Below, one piece after another: positions 24,430-36,057 of a stretch of DNA of 64,000 nucleotides. The notes under the pieces were generated by a model. The model was not told the DNA's origin. It worked only from the letters and a program-made list of their open reading frames with translations, and searched no databases. The DNA is from Adiantum capillus-veneris (taxonomy: Eukaryota; Streptophyta; Polypodiopsida; Polypodiales; Pteridaceae), in assembly GCA_014529385.2 (NCBI GenBank), contig CM043967.1, positions 135,729,182-135,793,181 of the forward strand. Direction: 5' to 3'. The position numbers and the translations under genes were made by a program. Each line of letters opens with the position of its first letter. Within the stretch, counting starts at the first letter, position 1.

Positions 24430-26990
24430 GTGGGCATGGTTCATCCACTTCCAAAGTCGGCTGCTTCTACAAATATCTTTCTTCATTTTTGTGTTTGCTA
24501 CCACGTTTGTGGTCATCGTTTATTCCTTGTTTGTTGTCTTGGGTTTAATTTTGTTGTTTGGATTTTTTGTGTACTATTCATGAGTATATGATCTCTTCCA
24601 CATCCATTACAGAACCCTTGAAACACATACTTTTCACTCGTCTTTGTTTCTTTTTGTGTCCCTGTGTTCTCTTTTCCAATCCCATGTTTTACAGGCTTAG
24701 GAATTTTTGGACCTTCATGTTGCATCAAGCCTTGAGAAGTTTCTACAAGTCTTTTGTACATCCCCAATCTTTTGGTTTCAGCTTCTGGTTGCGGGTAGGT
24801 TAGAAGTCATTTGTTCTAAAGTTTGATTATTATTGAGCTTTTAGGCTTGTAGCATTGTGTCTAGTGGCTCGTTTACCTTTTCCACCAAGACTGAACCATT
24901 TGAGTCAGTCTTTGACTCCTCCGATCCCTTCACATTTTTCTTGATTTCTTGCTCATGTTTAATTTGTTCTTTTGTTTGGTGTAATCCTGTTTCCAAAGTT
25001 GTTTTCTCCTTCATCCTCTTCGATTTAATTTTGTCCCTTTTGGATTTCCGTGAAGAGTTCTAATTGATTTGTTTTCAATTTTTATTTGTTCTAAAAGTCT
25101 CAAACTGTCATCTATAGATTGATTTTTAGCTGCTTTCTGAGCTTGAGCTTGAGTCACCACTTTGACTGGAGTTACTGGCTCATATTTCGATCCGCTCATG
25201 CATGGTAAAATTCCTATGACATTGATAATTCCTTTCCCCAGATTGTCAGGATTCTTTGCATAGTTTTGAATCAAGTGATCTTTTCCACATTTGTCACAAA
25301 GGCCAAAAAGTTTTGTTTGTTGACCTTTATGTGGACACTCTTGGGCCCAGAGGTTGCCTCCACATTCATAGCACGAGACCTCTGGTCAGGTTGCTGGTGG
25401 TGCTCTTGTTGGTTGGCCTACCCTAGGAGGATAACCTCTGGGCTTATACTTATGGTTTTTCATAAACATGAGTGTTTTTTCTTCCATTGTGAGCTGATTT
25501 CTAGATGTGATATTCACATGTGAGGGTTTGGTTGCTTCGTCGGAACTAGCCCAGAATGGACTCTCATCAGGTGTATAATTTACTCCCTCTGCCTCCCTTC
25601 CGTGGTCTTCAACTAGGTCCTCATAATACATAGTCAATGGCATCATTTTTTTAGTTAAGAGAGGTTTTGTGGGTTGCACATAACTCACAATTGCCCAATT
25701 ATCATGAGGCAAAGGTGATTGTTGCCCCAATACTCGTTGCGGATGTCCCCTCCCTATATTGTGTTGTTTGGTACAATCTGATACCTTGGAGGTGGCAGAA
25801 GTTGTTGCATTGCCGATGGTCCATACTGTCTTTCCCTCATGTGATTCCGGTTATGGAAACATTCATTGGTGTCATGGTTAGTGTATTTTTTCTCTATGGC
25901 ATGCCACTACAACACTCTTGCAGCATTGACTATACTTGTGTTTATTGCGGCCTCATGTTATAATTATGTCGGTAGGTCTGATTCATTACGCGGCTCACTT
26001 CCTCCACCAGCTGGTCCATGTTTTGTGTGATTGAAGCAGGAACACTCCTTTTTGAAATATATTCACTGACGGTAGAAGAGGCATTGCTAGGATTGGTCTC
26101 TATATCCTTAGTAACCTCGCCGTATGTTTTGTAAATGTCAACTAGGTACAATGCTTTCTTAGTGACTTGTGCAAATGTGCATTCTTTAAATACAAGTCAT
26201 TTTTTAGAGTTTCATTTTTCAAGCCCTCAATAAAGAGAATCGATAATCGATCATCCTATGGAAACTCTCACACTAGACATCTTTTGATGTATTGTTTGAA
26301 ACGTAGTGAAGCTTCCTTCACCTTTTTGTTTTCTTTCCGTTTGAAAGCATAGATCTGAGAGACAGTGTTATGTTTGATTCCCCTCTTAGATAATTCCTCC
26401 AAAATCTCTTATAAGAGTTGATCGATATTTAGAAAATCTTTACTATGTAGTGGCTGGAACCAGGTCAATGTCGTTCCCTCCAATGTTAATCCAAATCTCT
26501 TGTACTGCATGTGGAAATCTGCTACTTGTTCCACTCTTAAGACTTTCTTAAAAATGGAAACAAGTGCATATGGATCTCCTAATCTACTATGCTTCTTTGG
26601 CATGCACTTGGCCACTTGAGAAGGTCTTATTTTTTGCGTTTCTGCAACCATCCTCATCAATCTAGATTCTCCACCCATAGCATCTCTCGTTTCATAACCA
26701 CTGAGACATGTGTTTTGGAAGGGACTTGTTCAGAAACCCTTCCCTCAGTTCTTATGTCCCAACTTTCAATCCTCAAATCTAGTACCCTTGTATTGAATAT
26801 CGTGTTTGCAATGGCACTACCTCGATGTGTTGACATAGGAACCCGAGAATCCAGAGATCCCATAGGTCTAGGTACAGACAAATGCGATCAACTAAATGAG
26901 TCTTCCACATGAGATTTCAAAGGACTCGCTCTTGTAGTTTCTGGTTTTTTTGTTTTTGAGACTATTGGTCTGAGTACTCTAGGGGTGACA
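24430..26990 (-). pseudogene. Gypsy-G1 gag remnant
   Basis: On the minus strand: an N-terminal part (26881-26657); a capsid part (26678-26409) with TTLTWFQPLHSKDFLNIDQLL, typical of Gypsy gag; then 26151-25942; a proline-rich linker (25730-25386); and two or more zinc-knuckle-like segments near 25.4-24.5 kb (CYECGG...CP, CDKCGKDHL, CNGCGRDHI). Multiple CCHC-like segments are also seen in the intact Gag-Pro protein at 44-49 kb. Frames are broken by stops. Confidence 0.68.
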
Positions 26991-27359
26991 TAGTACTAAT
27001 GGAATGGGCCCCCAAAGTACGTAGATCCCTCGAGCTCATTACGGCTCACTGCCAAATTTTTCCGACCATACTTGCCTAATATGATTATTTGTGTATATCT
27101 CTCAATCTCAAATGTAAATGCATGCAAGTATTTCTAATCAGTCAATTTCCTCACATAGGACTCCTCATACGTATAGTAGAGCATTTGCTCCCCATTGTCA
27201 TGCTTATATAAGCCACATGTATGTTGTCGGTGTTGACACGTTGTTGTGCACATTTTAAGAACCCTGTTTTTTGTAAATTTTTACATATGTACATGGCACC
27301 CAATCTCAAAAGTATGTGTGGAATTTTCAGCTTGCTTTAGCAATCACATGTACATTCAA

Positions 27360-28070
27360 GGCAAGTCGCTAGGGTAGCGCCAGCTGTCGGGTTACTGTAA
27401 GTGCCCCTAAGTGAGTTTTTTGCAGTGAGACTTGTACATAAACTAAAACTCATGTAAAAACTTAAAAGCGTTCAATCAAATTCCATAAATTTCAATACTT
27501 TTTCTTGTTGTGCCTCCTTTATGGTTTTGGATGCAGTTTTTGCCCTCGCCTTGCCTTCTCTACATGTAATCGTATTAGGACAGCTCTCTGTTCGCATCGA
27601 TTTTGCATGTAGCAGCGTGTAGATTCAATTTTGGTCATCTTCAAATTTCTCACCAATAATTTTTCAATATTTATTCTAATATTTAAAGTGCCCCAATTAG
27701 AGTTGTTCTCTTCAAGGTACGACTAGTTCTTTGCAGCGTTATGGCTGTAGTAGCCTAGTGGCAAATCAGTGTGCAGACAAATTGGGAGGGCATGTATCTA
27801 TGAATTGTGGAATTGATGTTGAAATTTTGGCTTTTTAAGATTCAATTGTGAAAAGGGAAGCCCTTGCTTCCATATGAATTGGTCGGCATGTGTTGTAAAT
27901 CCATGTTGTAATAGGGTTTTGCTCTTATGTGCTATGGTCCTTTCGGTGGGCATGTCCTTGTAAATTCCCAAGGGATCATAGGTCTTTTGGTTGGGGTTTA
28001 TTAAGAGTGGTTTTGGTATAATTTTTGGTGCTAAGGTTGAAGTTTAATGCTCTTGAGCTATAAATCTATT
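27360..28070 (-). repeat. Gypsy-G1 5' LTR candidate with adjacent primer binding site
   Basis: The minus strand reads an LTR end ...CCCGACA followed by CTGGCGCTACCCTAGCGAC, a TGGCGC-type PBS (27360-27384). The LTR would start at TGTCGGG 27385 on the plus strand and run to about 28070, where minus-strand Gypsy coding sequence of another copy appears. The partner LTR was not found, so this boundary is provisional. Confidence 0.4.
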
Positions 28071-28243
28071 AGAGGTGTCCGACTTTTTCTTTTGCCCAAC
28101 AACGTGTAACTACATTTACTCGTCTAAGCTTGGCATTTGGAATATCGAGCTTTGATGGCTTTTCCTCATACTCTTCATCAACTTCCTCTTTGGTGCTTGT
28201 TAATCCCCATCTTTCCACATTAAAAGGATTAAGCACAACAATA

Positions 28244-28525
28244 TGTTGGGTCCAAGCCTTCGTTCGATTATTGGTGTCAGTCCATGGGAAACGCGCCTTA
28301 TAGCAAGAAGAGGAAAGTACAGTCTAAGTGGAGCTTTGCATGGTTAAAAACTATATATAGTTGTAATGTTTCACACAAATTAACAAAGCATAGCATTATT
28401 TTTACAATATTGTATCGACTCTCTCTTCTTCTCTGTTTTTCTGCTCCTTCGTTCACCCTCCTTGCCTTGCACCTGCACACCATGGCTACACTAAGGTGGC
28501 ACCCACCATAGCTCTGCTCCCAACA
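28244..28525 (+). repeat. 5' LTR of the TRIM-like element
   Basis: 282 bp, closely similar to 29685-29979. The TATA-like box is near 28347. Confidence 0.88.
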
Positions 28526-29684
28526 CTAGTATCAAAGCTCGACGCTCTTGGTGCTAGCAAGGCAAGGCAAGCCCAGGCGGGTATCAACACGTGGTGGAGT
28601 TTGAGGTGGTTGGAGCACAGGATCTAAGTCGCAGTTGCAAGCATAGTCGATGAAGCAAACATCGCAGCTATAGAGCAGTAAAGTGTGGCAACTTTGTGAG
28701 TTTCAACATTGCTGAGAGAGAGTGTAGTAGTATCCATTGGCTGCCAAAAGAGGGATGCACACACAACCTTGCTTCAACCGGCGAGAGCAGCTTCTGCGCG
28801 TAGATTCTTGGTTCATCATGTTGCTGCACATGGTTATTATTTTTTTTCTTTTCATACTTGATTAAGCAAAGGTCCCTCCATTTGGACCTTTTAGTCTTCA
28901 ACCAAGAACCTTTTCACACCATCGGCCATAATTGTGGGACCGGTTCACAAGCATCTCAAAACGCTCACAATGGAGGCGCTGGTGAAAGCAAGGCAGTTAA
29001 GTTTGAAGATTGAAGATGCGATAAATCAAAATTTATAAGATTCATTCGACTTTCCATGGGTACTCCACATGGGTGTCATCCATAACCGGAGTTTCATTAT
29101 TGAATGCTTTTAAGATTCAAATCTGGCAATCAAATTCGACAAGTTTGGCAGCGGTGACGAATTTACATTATCAATTGGAGCATTTTTTGCTACCAACCTC
29201 CAAAAGCTTTTAAAACTTGGATAAGCTTTCGACTTAGATCTTCTTAACTGCAACCACCAATGTTCTCGTGCAGATTTCAAAATTGCTTTTATCAATTCAA
29301 TGTTATAGTTTTTCTTCAAGGTTTGTCTCTTTGTCAAAACAATCATATACTTCTTGTCAAAGCCTTGTTTTAGCTTATCAGATGTCAGATACTTCCATGA
29401 TAGAAACTTGTATGGGTTAGACACTGCCACAAATACATCAGTGGTAGGGTACACCATAAACCCAAGGTTTGGCAGTGAACCAGAAACTCCATTTATTGTT
29501 GGCAGCAGCTAAGTTTTTGACCTACATACTATCTCTTCAAGGGGGGTTTACTATCATAGCACTAGGTTATGGATACACCAGAAATCCTTGGTTGCGAGGT
29601 AGCCTAAAACTCATGGTTGCCGAGTATACCAAAAATTCGAGGTATCATGAGAGGGTTTGTCTAGTTCGGGCTTGAGGGGGGGAT

Positions 29685-29979
29685 TGTTGGGTTCAAGCCC
29701 TTGTTTGATTATTGGTGTCAGCCCATATGAAACTCCCCTTTATAACATGCAGATGAAAGTACAGTCTAAGTGGAGCTTTGCATGGTTAAAAACTATATAT
29801 AGCTGTAAGATTTCACACAAATTATCAACAAAGCATAGCGTTATTTTTACAATATTGTGTCGACTCTCTTTGCTCTCTCTCGTTCTCTATTTTTCTGCTC
29901 CTTTGTTCACCGTCCTTGCCTTGCACCTGCATGCCATGGCTACACTAAGGTGGCACCCACCATATCTCCGCCCCCAACA
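29685..29979 (+). repeat. 3' LTR of the TRIM-like element
   Basis: 295 bp, directly preceded by the purine tract and followed by the CAATA duplication. Confidence 0.88.
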
Positions 29980-30400
29980 CAATATACATGTTTTCCTCTT
30001 CATCAAAGTATCAACTACCAATGTAATCTATGAGTACTATGAGCTTAAGCTCACTAGGACTCTATTCAATTTTTATGCAGTAATGATCCATATCGTCTTT
30101 ATAGATCTGAGCTCCTTGCTCATTCTTGAACTGATAATGAAAGTGCAAAAGTTTTTGGTTTGGTGCAGGCTGTGATGGTCCCACTCCCATTTTGGTTTCT
30201 TCTTTAAAACTCACAATTTTGGTTTCCTCAGGCATATAGGTGTACGATCTCTCTGAAGAGGTATCAGAAAGACTCTCCTCCAAAATTGGCTCTAAGATAG
30301 GTGTAGTCCCTTGGTTGACACTACCTTTGGTTGAAATATGGCTTGATTGGTCTCTATTGCTAGAGCTTATATTCTAATAAAATTTTCCTGACCGCAAATA

Positions 30401-31249
30401 CTTCAAGAAACTAAGCTTGCAAACCCCTGATCGATTACCTTTTATGGTGCATTCAGTCCTTCAACCAAAGGCAATTCCCTGCAACTTTGATCCACAGAAA
30501 CTATACAGGATTCACTTGTTAGTCAAAATCTACAGAAATCAGAATTTTATTGCACTTTTGACATAATTCCTATTTTGCTTGCAACTTGCACAATACAACT
30601 CCAGATTGGATTTTGAAAAGACCATTGTGCTCACTAGGACTAGTATGTAGCTATGGGATGAATCTGGGTACTTTTTGTATTAAGGGCTCATGGATTGCAA
30701 TCCATGTACCCAAGACAGAGTTACTTGAACATTGACACACAGAGCTCTCACATTCTCTTGAGGTTGCTAAGTGATTTTTAGATTATTTGAAGACCCTTAG
30801 CACTCCAAAACGTCCCTTGATTAGTTTGCTTATGGATTTTGGCCTAGATTGTCTTTGACCTAGTTTGGGTCTCCTTTGAGTGCTTTTTTATATCCTTGTT
30901 TTGAGACAAAAGGTTTGTGTTGGCCTCTTCTACAAACCTGTGAATTTATAGTCCCAAAATCTAGCAGGGAATCACGGATCGCGATCCATGCAGGTTTGGA
31001 CCCAAGATTTGATCTGTTTGTTACTTGAAGCATATGTGTCCTACTTATCTACTTCTTTTTGGATTTGAAACCATTCTGCCTTGTCAAAAGCAATGTTTTG
31101 TAGCTGCTTGCAGTTTTTGACTTACAGCTTGTTTTTTGGTGTTTTGGTCTACTTTTTGTTGTTTTTTGCTATAAAGGGCTTCACCAAATTTGTTCCAAAT
31201 GGTATCAGTTTCTCACTAGTCAAATATCACTGTCAGATCCCTTAGAAGG
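30401..31249. other. Gene-free stretch, possibly an LTR end with palindromes
   Basis: No coding signal. It holds a perfect 18-bp palindrome (CATGGATTGCAATCCATG, 30689-30706) and a related palindrome (core GGATCGCGATCC, 30976-30987). Near 31199, TGGTATCAG resembles a Met-tRNA PBS, so the sequence to its left could be an LTR. No partner LTR was found. Confidence 0.35.
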
Positions 31250-31479
31250 TGCTGCTCAATTGGGGTTGGGGCAACCACAAGCAAGAAACAACAACAACAA
31301 ATCCACAGCTAAACAATTGAAGGGGCACCACCTAGTTATAGAGTGAACTAGGACGTAAAAGAGGAGAATCCATGAGCAATACAAGCAAGAAGGAAGGATA
31401 CACTATCACTAATATCAATGCTACACACACACACACATACACACAAATAGAGTTTTGTGCAAGAATTTAGCTTCAATTT
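31250..31479 (-). repeat. LTR-R1 copy A, first part
   Basis: Starts TGCTGCTCAATTGGGG and follows copy B from 39776 onward (AGAAACAACAACAA, AGGAGAATCCATGAG). It stops at 31479 and resumes at 34968 after an inserted element. The abrupt start without leader or gag suggests a solo or fragmentary LTR. Confidence 0.75.
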
Positions 31480-31905
31480 TGTGAGGGCCATACCGAGACT
31501 CGACCCTACTCACCTCCCTTAGTCCTCCAGACCGTTCCAGGGAGTGACGTAGATCTATCTACAGGTATCCCTCCCACTTGAGATTGACATTCAGACAGTA
31601 CTCTGGCCTATCTCGAATGCCAACCCAAGGGGGTACATACCTTCATTCAATGATTATATCCACTTCTCATAATCAATCCGCTCTGATACCACTTGTGAGG
31701 GCCATACCCAGACTCGACTCTACTCACCTCCCTCAGTCCTCCAGACCGTTCCAGGGAATGGCATAGATTTATCTGCAGGTATCCCTCCCACTTGGGACCG
31801 ACACTCAGACAGGACTCCAACCTATCTCGAATGCCAAACCAAGGGGGTACATCCCTTCCTTCAATGATTCTATCCGATTCTCATAATCAATCTGTCTTTG
31901 ACAGC
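31480..31905. repeat. Direct duplication of the LTR terminus (about 200 bp, 2 copies)
   Basis: 31480-31679 and 31694-31893 match closely (AGACTCGACYCTACTCACCT and others). They are separated by the PBS-like GCTCTGATACCA. They diverge after aatcaatc. Confidence 0.85.
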
Positions 31906-33530
31906 TTTCCGCACCCAAAATCGTGGTCCTTAGTCTTGATTCTCTTTATCTTTAACTTGAGGATCTGCTCTTGCTTTCTTGTTCTCCCTTGGTTCATGGC
32001 GATAACCCCTTTTTCCTGACAAGCAAGCACGGCAGTTATCACTTTCCCCTAAGAAGAGGGATCTTGCAATCCTACCTGGTCTCGCTCATCCCCGATTACC
32101 CATTTTTATCCCAAGTAGTCCTAACATTTAACATAAAATTTTTAAATCAGCATCCGGCCATCTAACCCTCCGGATCCGCCCACCTACCGAACCATTTCAT
32201 GAAATTCCCTTCCCGAGGTAGTACTTAACTACTACAAAATCACGGAAGACAGTCTATCATACATTGTCAGACAACAAGCAGCATGCAAACTGTTGCATGC
32301 CCTCGTTCAGGGAAATTCATATGGTTGTTCCCACCAAATCTTTATTTAGAAACTTTTAAATTCATTTCCTTTCCTTTATCTGCTATAGTTAGCTTGTAAC
32401 TAGTTTCCTAACTAATCATGCAACACATTTAGTTTCAACCAATTCATCCTACCTCCCCATTCAGGCCAAGATAATCGGTTACAAGCCATCAAAATGGCAG
32501 CACCTTCACAACATTTCCCAGAATTAAGTGTTTGGGAAAGGTTCATCAAGTAATTTAATCATTCCTTCCTAAGCATTTTATTTCGAGAAGTATAGCACCA
32601 TCTGGTGACAGATGCACAAGATAGCCCCTATATTCCTAGCCTTTCCGGTTCCTTTTTAAGCAACCAAGTCGAACAAATTTCCTTAATTAAATTCACATCA
32701 TCCTCCTTGAGTATAACCTTCTCATCCAACTATTGCCATCAGGACATACCCGGATTTTGGCCGATTTCCAATAAGATACCACGGGTACTCCACCCGGACG
32801 GGCAAAAATAAAACAAACACATTGATCCCTTATCCCTCGGGCATGAATGACCTAGGTATAACAACTTTCCGGTTACGCTGACCTAGCCAAAAAGGGCCAA
32901 TCTCCGACAAGTTCCCCAAGAGAATCCTCTCAATGGGCCGGCCTTTTAATCAAATTGACCCCAAGAAGATCCATCTTGGTTCCCGGTCATTTCCAGATAA
33001 TCTTCAAAACTCCTAGTTAAATCTATATTTTGCAATGGGCTATCCTTATCACCTCTCGAGATTCCTTTTCAACTTCTAGTTGGTAATTTCTAGGCTCATT
33101 CATTTATCAACCTTAATTCCTACTTTCATTAATTATCTACCGACCAAGTTTATTTAGAAAATACAAACGAGTTTTTGTCATAGGAATTTGATGGTTAATG
33201 TCTCTTCGGGAATGCCAACTTTTTAAGTTCAATCCCCGTTTTGTCAATTCCCAGTTTTTTGCAATCCTTTGCCATCCATGGGTCATCTTCATGGAAGCTT
33301 GTAGAGTTTTCGGTTCAAGCAACACGGAGATCAATTCCGCGAAGTTATCCCCTATCTCCTCCATCCCGTATTTTCAAACAAACTTGAAATTGAAAACTTT
33401 AGAAATACTCTTCAATACCAAAAATTGAACTACTTCTATCGAGCTTAGACAGCTACTCTTTCTTATGGTACCTAGCTTTCCATTTTTAGGAAGCTAGAAA
33501 GTCATCCTATAATTTATGACTTTTCGAGCT

Positions 33531-34190
33531 TTCCATTATAGCTTAAACCTAAAATACAAGGTAGTCAATAAAGCTTACACCTAAGTGAAAAGTTACCATT
33601 AATGCCTAGCTTAAGAGTACAAATCTACCTTTGAAACTTAACTTAATGATATATAGATACTCTTAGCACTTAACCTATTTGCGAGGTTTCCATTAAAGCT
33701 TAAACCTAAAAATACAAGGTAGTCACTAAAGCTTCCATTTAAGCGCAAAGTTACCATTAAAGCTTAGCTTACGAGAGCAAATCTACCTTTGAAGCTTAAC
33801 TTTATGATGCGTAGATAGTCTTATCACTTAACCCTAATTGCAAGGTTTTCATTAAAGCCTAAAACCTAAAAATGCAAGGTAATCACTAAAGCTTACATCT
33901 AAGTGCAAAGTTACCATTAAAGCTTAGCTTATGAGTGCAAATCTACCTTTTGAAGCTTAACTTTATGATGCGTAGTTACTCTTATCACTTAACCCTAATT
34001 ATAAGGTTTCCATTAAAGCTTAAAACCTAAAAATGCAAGGTAATCACTAAAGCTTACATCTAAGTGCAAAGTTACCATTAAATCTTCGCTTATGAGTGCA
34101 AATCTACCTTTGAAGCTTAACTTTATGATGCGTAGATACTCTTATCACTTATCCCTAATTGCAAGGTTACCATTAAAGCTTAAACCTAAA
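33531..34190. repeat. About 160-bp tandem repeat, 4 full units
   Basis: Units begin at 33531, 33688, 33848 and 34008, with a partial fifth at 34168. Each holds GCTTAAACCTAAAA, CAAGGTARTCA, AAGTTACCATTAA and CAAATCTACCTTT. Unit lengths are 157-160 bp. The array lies within the long LTR. Confidence 0.9.
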
Positions 34191-34967
34191 ATGATGCACA
34201 TAAACCTTCCTAGTATTAAAACACATGGATTAATAATCTTACTAGAAATGAAGATTACCTCCTCTAAGCAAGAGGGAAGTGGGGTTGAAGTCCTTCTTGA
34301 AGAGATGTGAGGCTCAAGGAGGAAGGAAAGGGATTTATGGTGAAGAGGAAGGAGAGAGGATCTTCTTCACACAACCCTCAAGGGTTTGGCCTTCAAGAGA
34401 GGAGGAGAGTTGAGGGTTTGGCCTTCAAGAGAGGGAGAGAGCAAGAGCAAGGTTTAATGGAAACCTTGATTTACTTAAGCATAATCTTGAGCATGGCAAA
34501 TATGCAAGTAGCTTAGCAATATGTGTTTGTAAAATTACAAAGGAGATGGAATGTTTATATAAGAAATGGTGGGTAGAATTCTCTTCTCAATTCCTATTGG
34601 ACCCCAAATTCTCTTCTCAAATGCTATTGGACCCCAATTCTCTTCTTAATTCCTATTGGACCCCAATTTTCTTCTTAGTTCTTATCCCTTAACTTTATCT
34701 TTCAATTAAGTTAGTCCCTTTTTCTCCTAGTTCTCGATCTAGATCAGTTCCCACGCGACTTTTGACAAAGAAGTATAAAAATAATCTTAATCTTAAAGGA
34801 AAAATATAGGGACGATGTAATTTCTTATCCAAAATATCCTTGTCTTTTCATTCTGGAGTAAAGTCTCGTTGTCCGCATGACTTCTTTGTCGGTCTTGCTT
34901 TTTCTAAATTATTTTCTAGGCTAAAAAAAGTTCTGAATGGCTCTAGGGTTTAGGGAGGGACCTTACA

Positions 34968-35915
34968 AATTTAAATAATTGACACGAGTGTATAAACAAC
35001 TTGGAGGAGAATCAAGAGACATAATTAAGTTTGATGATGTCGCGATCTACACATTATCTTAGGGAACCTTCTCACCATACAACCCTCTTATAATGTTTTC
35101 CCAAGCAACAAAACAAACACAAGAGCTCTTGAGTCACATACAAGCAAATACTACAAAAGAATCTCAAAATGAGAATGTGTCACCTTAAACCAAACAAGAT
35201 GAGGTTGCCAAGCATGAATTGGAGAGACTCAAGAGAGTTCTGAACCGCGGTTGCACCCAAATTATTGATCCAATTGATGTGCAAGAGTAGGTACAACTTT
35301 GATTGGAAGTTATGAATCACTCACTCCCTTGCAATGCTACAACTAGCTCAAGAATCTTTCATATACACCACAAGTAATGGTGTATAGAGAGCTCACTCTC
35401 TCTCGCTACAACACTAAGATGGAGAATGGTATGCTCAAAGTAGTGAGAAATAGTGTAGAGATCATGCCCTTTACAAAGGGAAACAGACTCTTTTTATAGG
35501 TGAGGAGAGCCCTTATTAGGATTATCTCTTGATCAACATTTACATAGAAAACCGTGTTTATGAAATTTTCTATATGTTATTATGAGAGTGGAGCTCTCTT
35601 GTCTTTTAAGTCACATGGATGTGGGCTTAAGAGGAGAGAATTTGAAATAGAGAAGATTCTAGAAAGGTGAGTAATTTTTGTGTGAGGTTACCTACTCCAA
35701 GGTAGAGTAGAGTAGGTGCAGTTTACAAAAAAGGGTTAGTAGTTAATGTCAATAATCACTAAAAAAATCTAGTAATATAATTAAATAGGGTAGAATGACT
35801 GGAAGGTATGAGGAAAGAGGGGTGAATGAGATGGATGAACCATTGAGATATCCTAGACTCACCCGTGTGTAGATTGTCGAAAGTGATCAGCGGTCTTCTT
35901 AATCTTCTTTCTTTA
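34968..35915 (-). repeat. LTR-R1 copy A, second part
   Basis: Direct repeat of 40032-40975. Anchors are CAACTTGGAGGAGA, AACACAAGAGCTCTTGA and TTTATAGGTGAGGAGAG, the last containing a minus-strand TATA box. Similarity to copies B and C stops near 35915, so copy A is truncated there. Confidence 0.8.
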
Positions 35916-35924
35916 CACCAAATT

Positions 35925-36035
35925 ACTTACCAAATTTGGTTGAATAAACTTGTAGATCTTATTGCCATCCATCATTGCTTCCACCACTATGAATGTGATA
36001 TAAAAGATAGGTTGATCTTCCTCCTATGTAAAGTT
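35925..36035. repeat. Dispersed repeat shared with 51645-51725
   Basis: Both carry AATTTGGTTGAA...TTGTAGATCTTATTGC and CCATCCATCATT in the same order and orientation, with scattered differences. The family is unknown. Confidence 0.7.
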
Positions 36036-36057
36036 GATGTATCTACTACAGCTATAA

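Larger units (their letters stand above)
8906..28070 (-). mobile_element. Gypsy-G1: decayed minus-strand Ty3/Gypsy element split by Copia-2
   Basis: Read on the minus strand: a 5' LTR candidate (27385 to about 28070), a PBS candidate (27360-27384), gag (24430-26990), then Copia-2 inserted at 13892-24426, then protease (13009-13640), RT, RNase H and integrase down to about 9067. RT preceding integrase is the Gypsy order. I could not find a matching 3' LTR left of 9067, so the 3' end appears lost at the junction with Gypsy-C near 8905. That boundary is approximate. Confidence 0.65.
28244..29979 (+). mobile_element. TRIM/LARD-like short non-autonomous LTR element
   Basis: Total 1736 bp. LTRs at 28244-28525 (282 bp) and 29685-29979 (295 bp) start TGTTGGGT and end CCAACA. 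Target-site duplication CAATA is exact (28239-28243 and 29980-29984). After the 5' LTR the stretch CTAGTATCAAAGC resembles a decayed Met-tRNA PBS. Before the 3' LTR lies a polypurine tract (gaggggggga). Each LTR carries a TATA-like box (ctatatatag) and CT-rich leader sequence. The internal 1159 bp holds no gag or pol. A 115-codon minus-strand open frame at 29110-29457 has no recognisable domain. Confidence 0.9.
28075..30400 (-). pseudogene. Gypsy-G2 gag-pro linker fragment, split by a TRIM-like element
   Basis: Minus-strand translation left of 28243 includes SKLDIPNAKLRRVNVVTR, resembling the VTRAQA-type linker before Gypsy proteases. Right of 29985 a 74-residue frame (30283-30062) reads SYTYMPEETKIVSFKEETKMG and looks like the same linker. 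The two parts join once 28244-29979 is removed. No RT or integrase belongs to this fragment, and its ends are uncertain. Confidence 0.5.
31480..34967 (-). mobile_element. LTR element lacking its internal region
   Basis: The insertion is exact: LTR-R1 copy A is cut at 31479/34968 with the 5-bp duplication AATTT on both sides (31475-31479, 34968-34972). It starts TGTGAGGGCC and ends CTTACA. At 31694 the start is repeated (TGTGAGGGCCATACCC), and just before it lies GCTCTGATACCA (31680-31691), a Met-tRNA PBS in reverse complement. So 31694-34967 is a 3.27-kb 5' LTR on the minus strand, followed by the PBS and then by only about 200 bp of the other LTR's end. The internal region and most of the 3' LTR are absent. 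Confidence 0.75.

Noticed and set aside
31195-31250. Complete LTR element ending at the TGGTATCAG near 31199
   Set aside because: A PBS-like 9-mer alone is weak. No second LTR, gag or pol could be matched to it.
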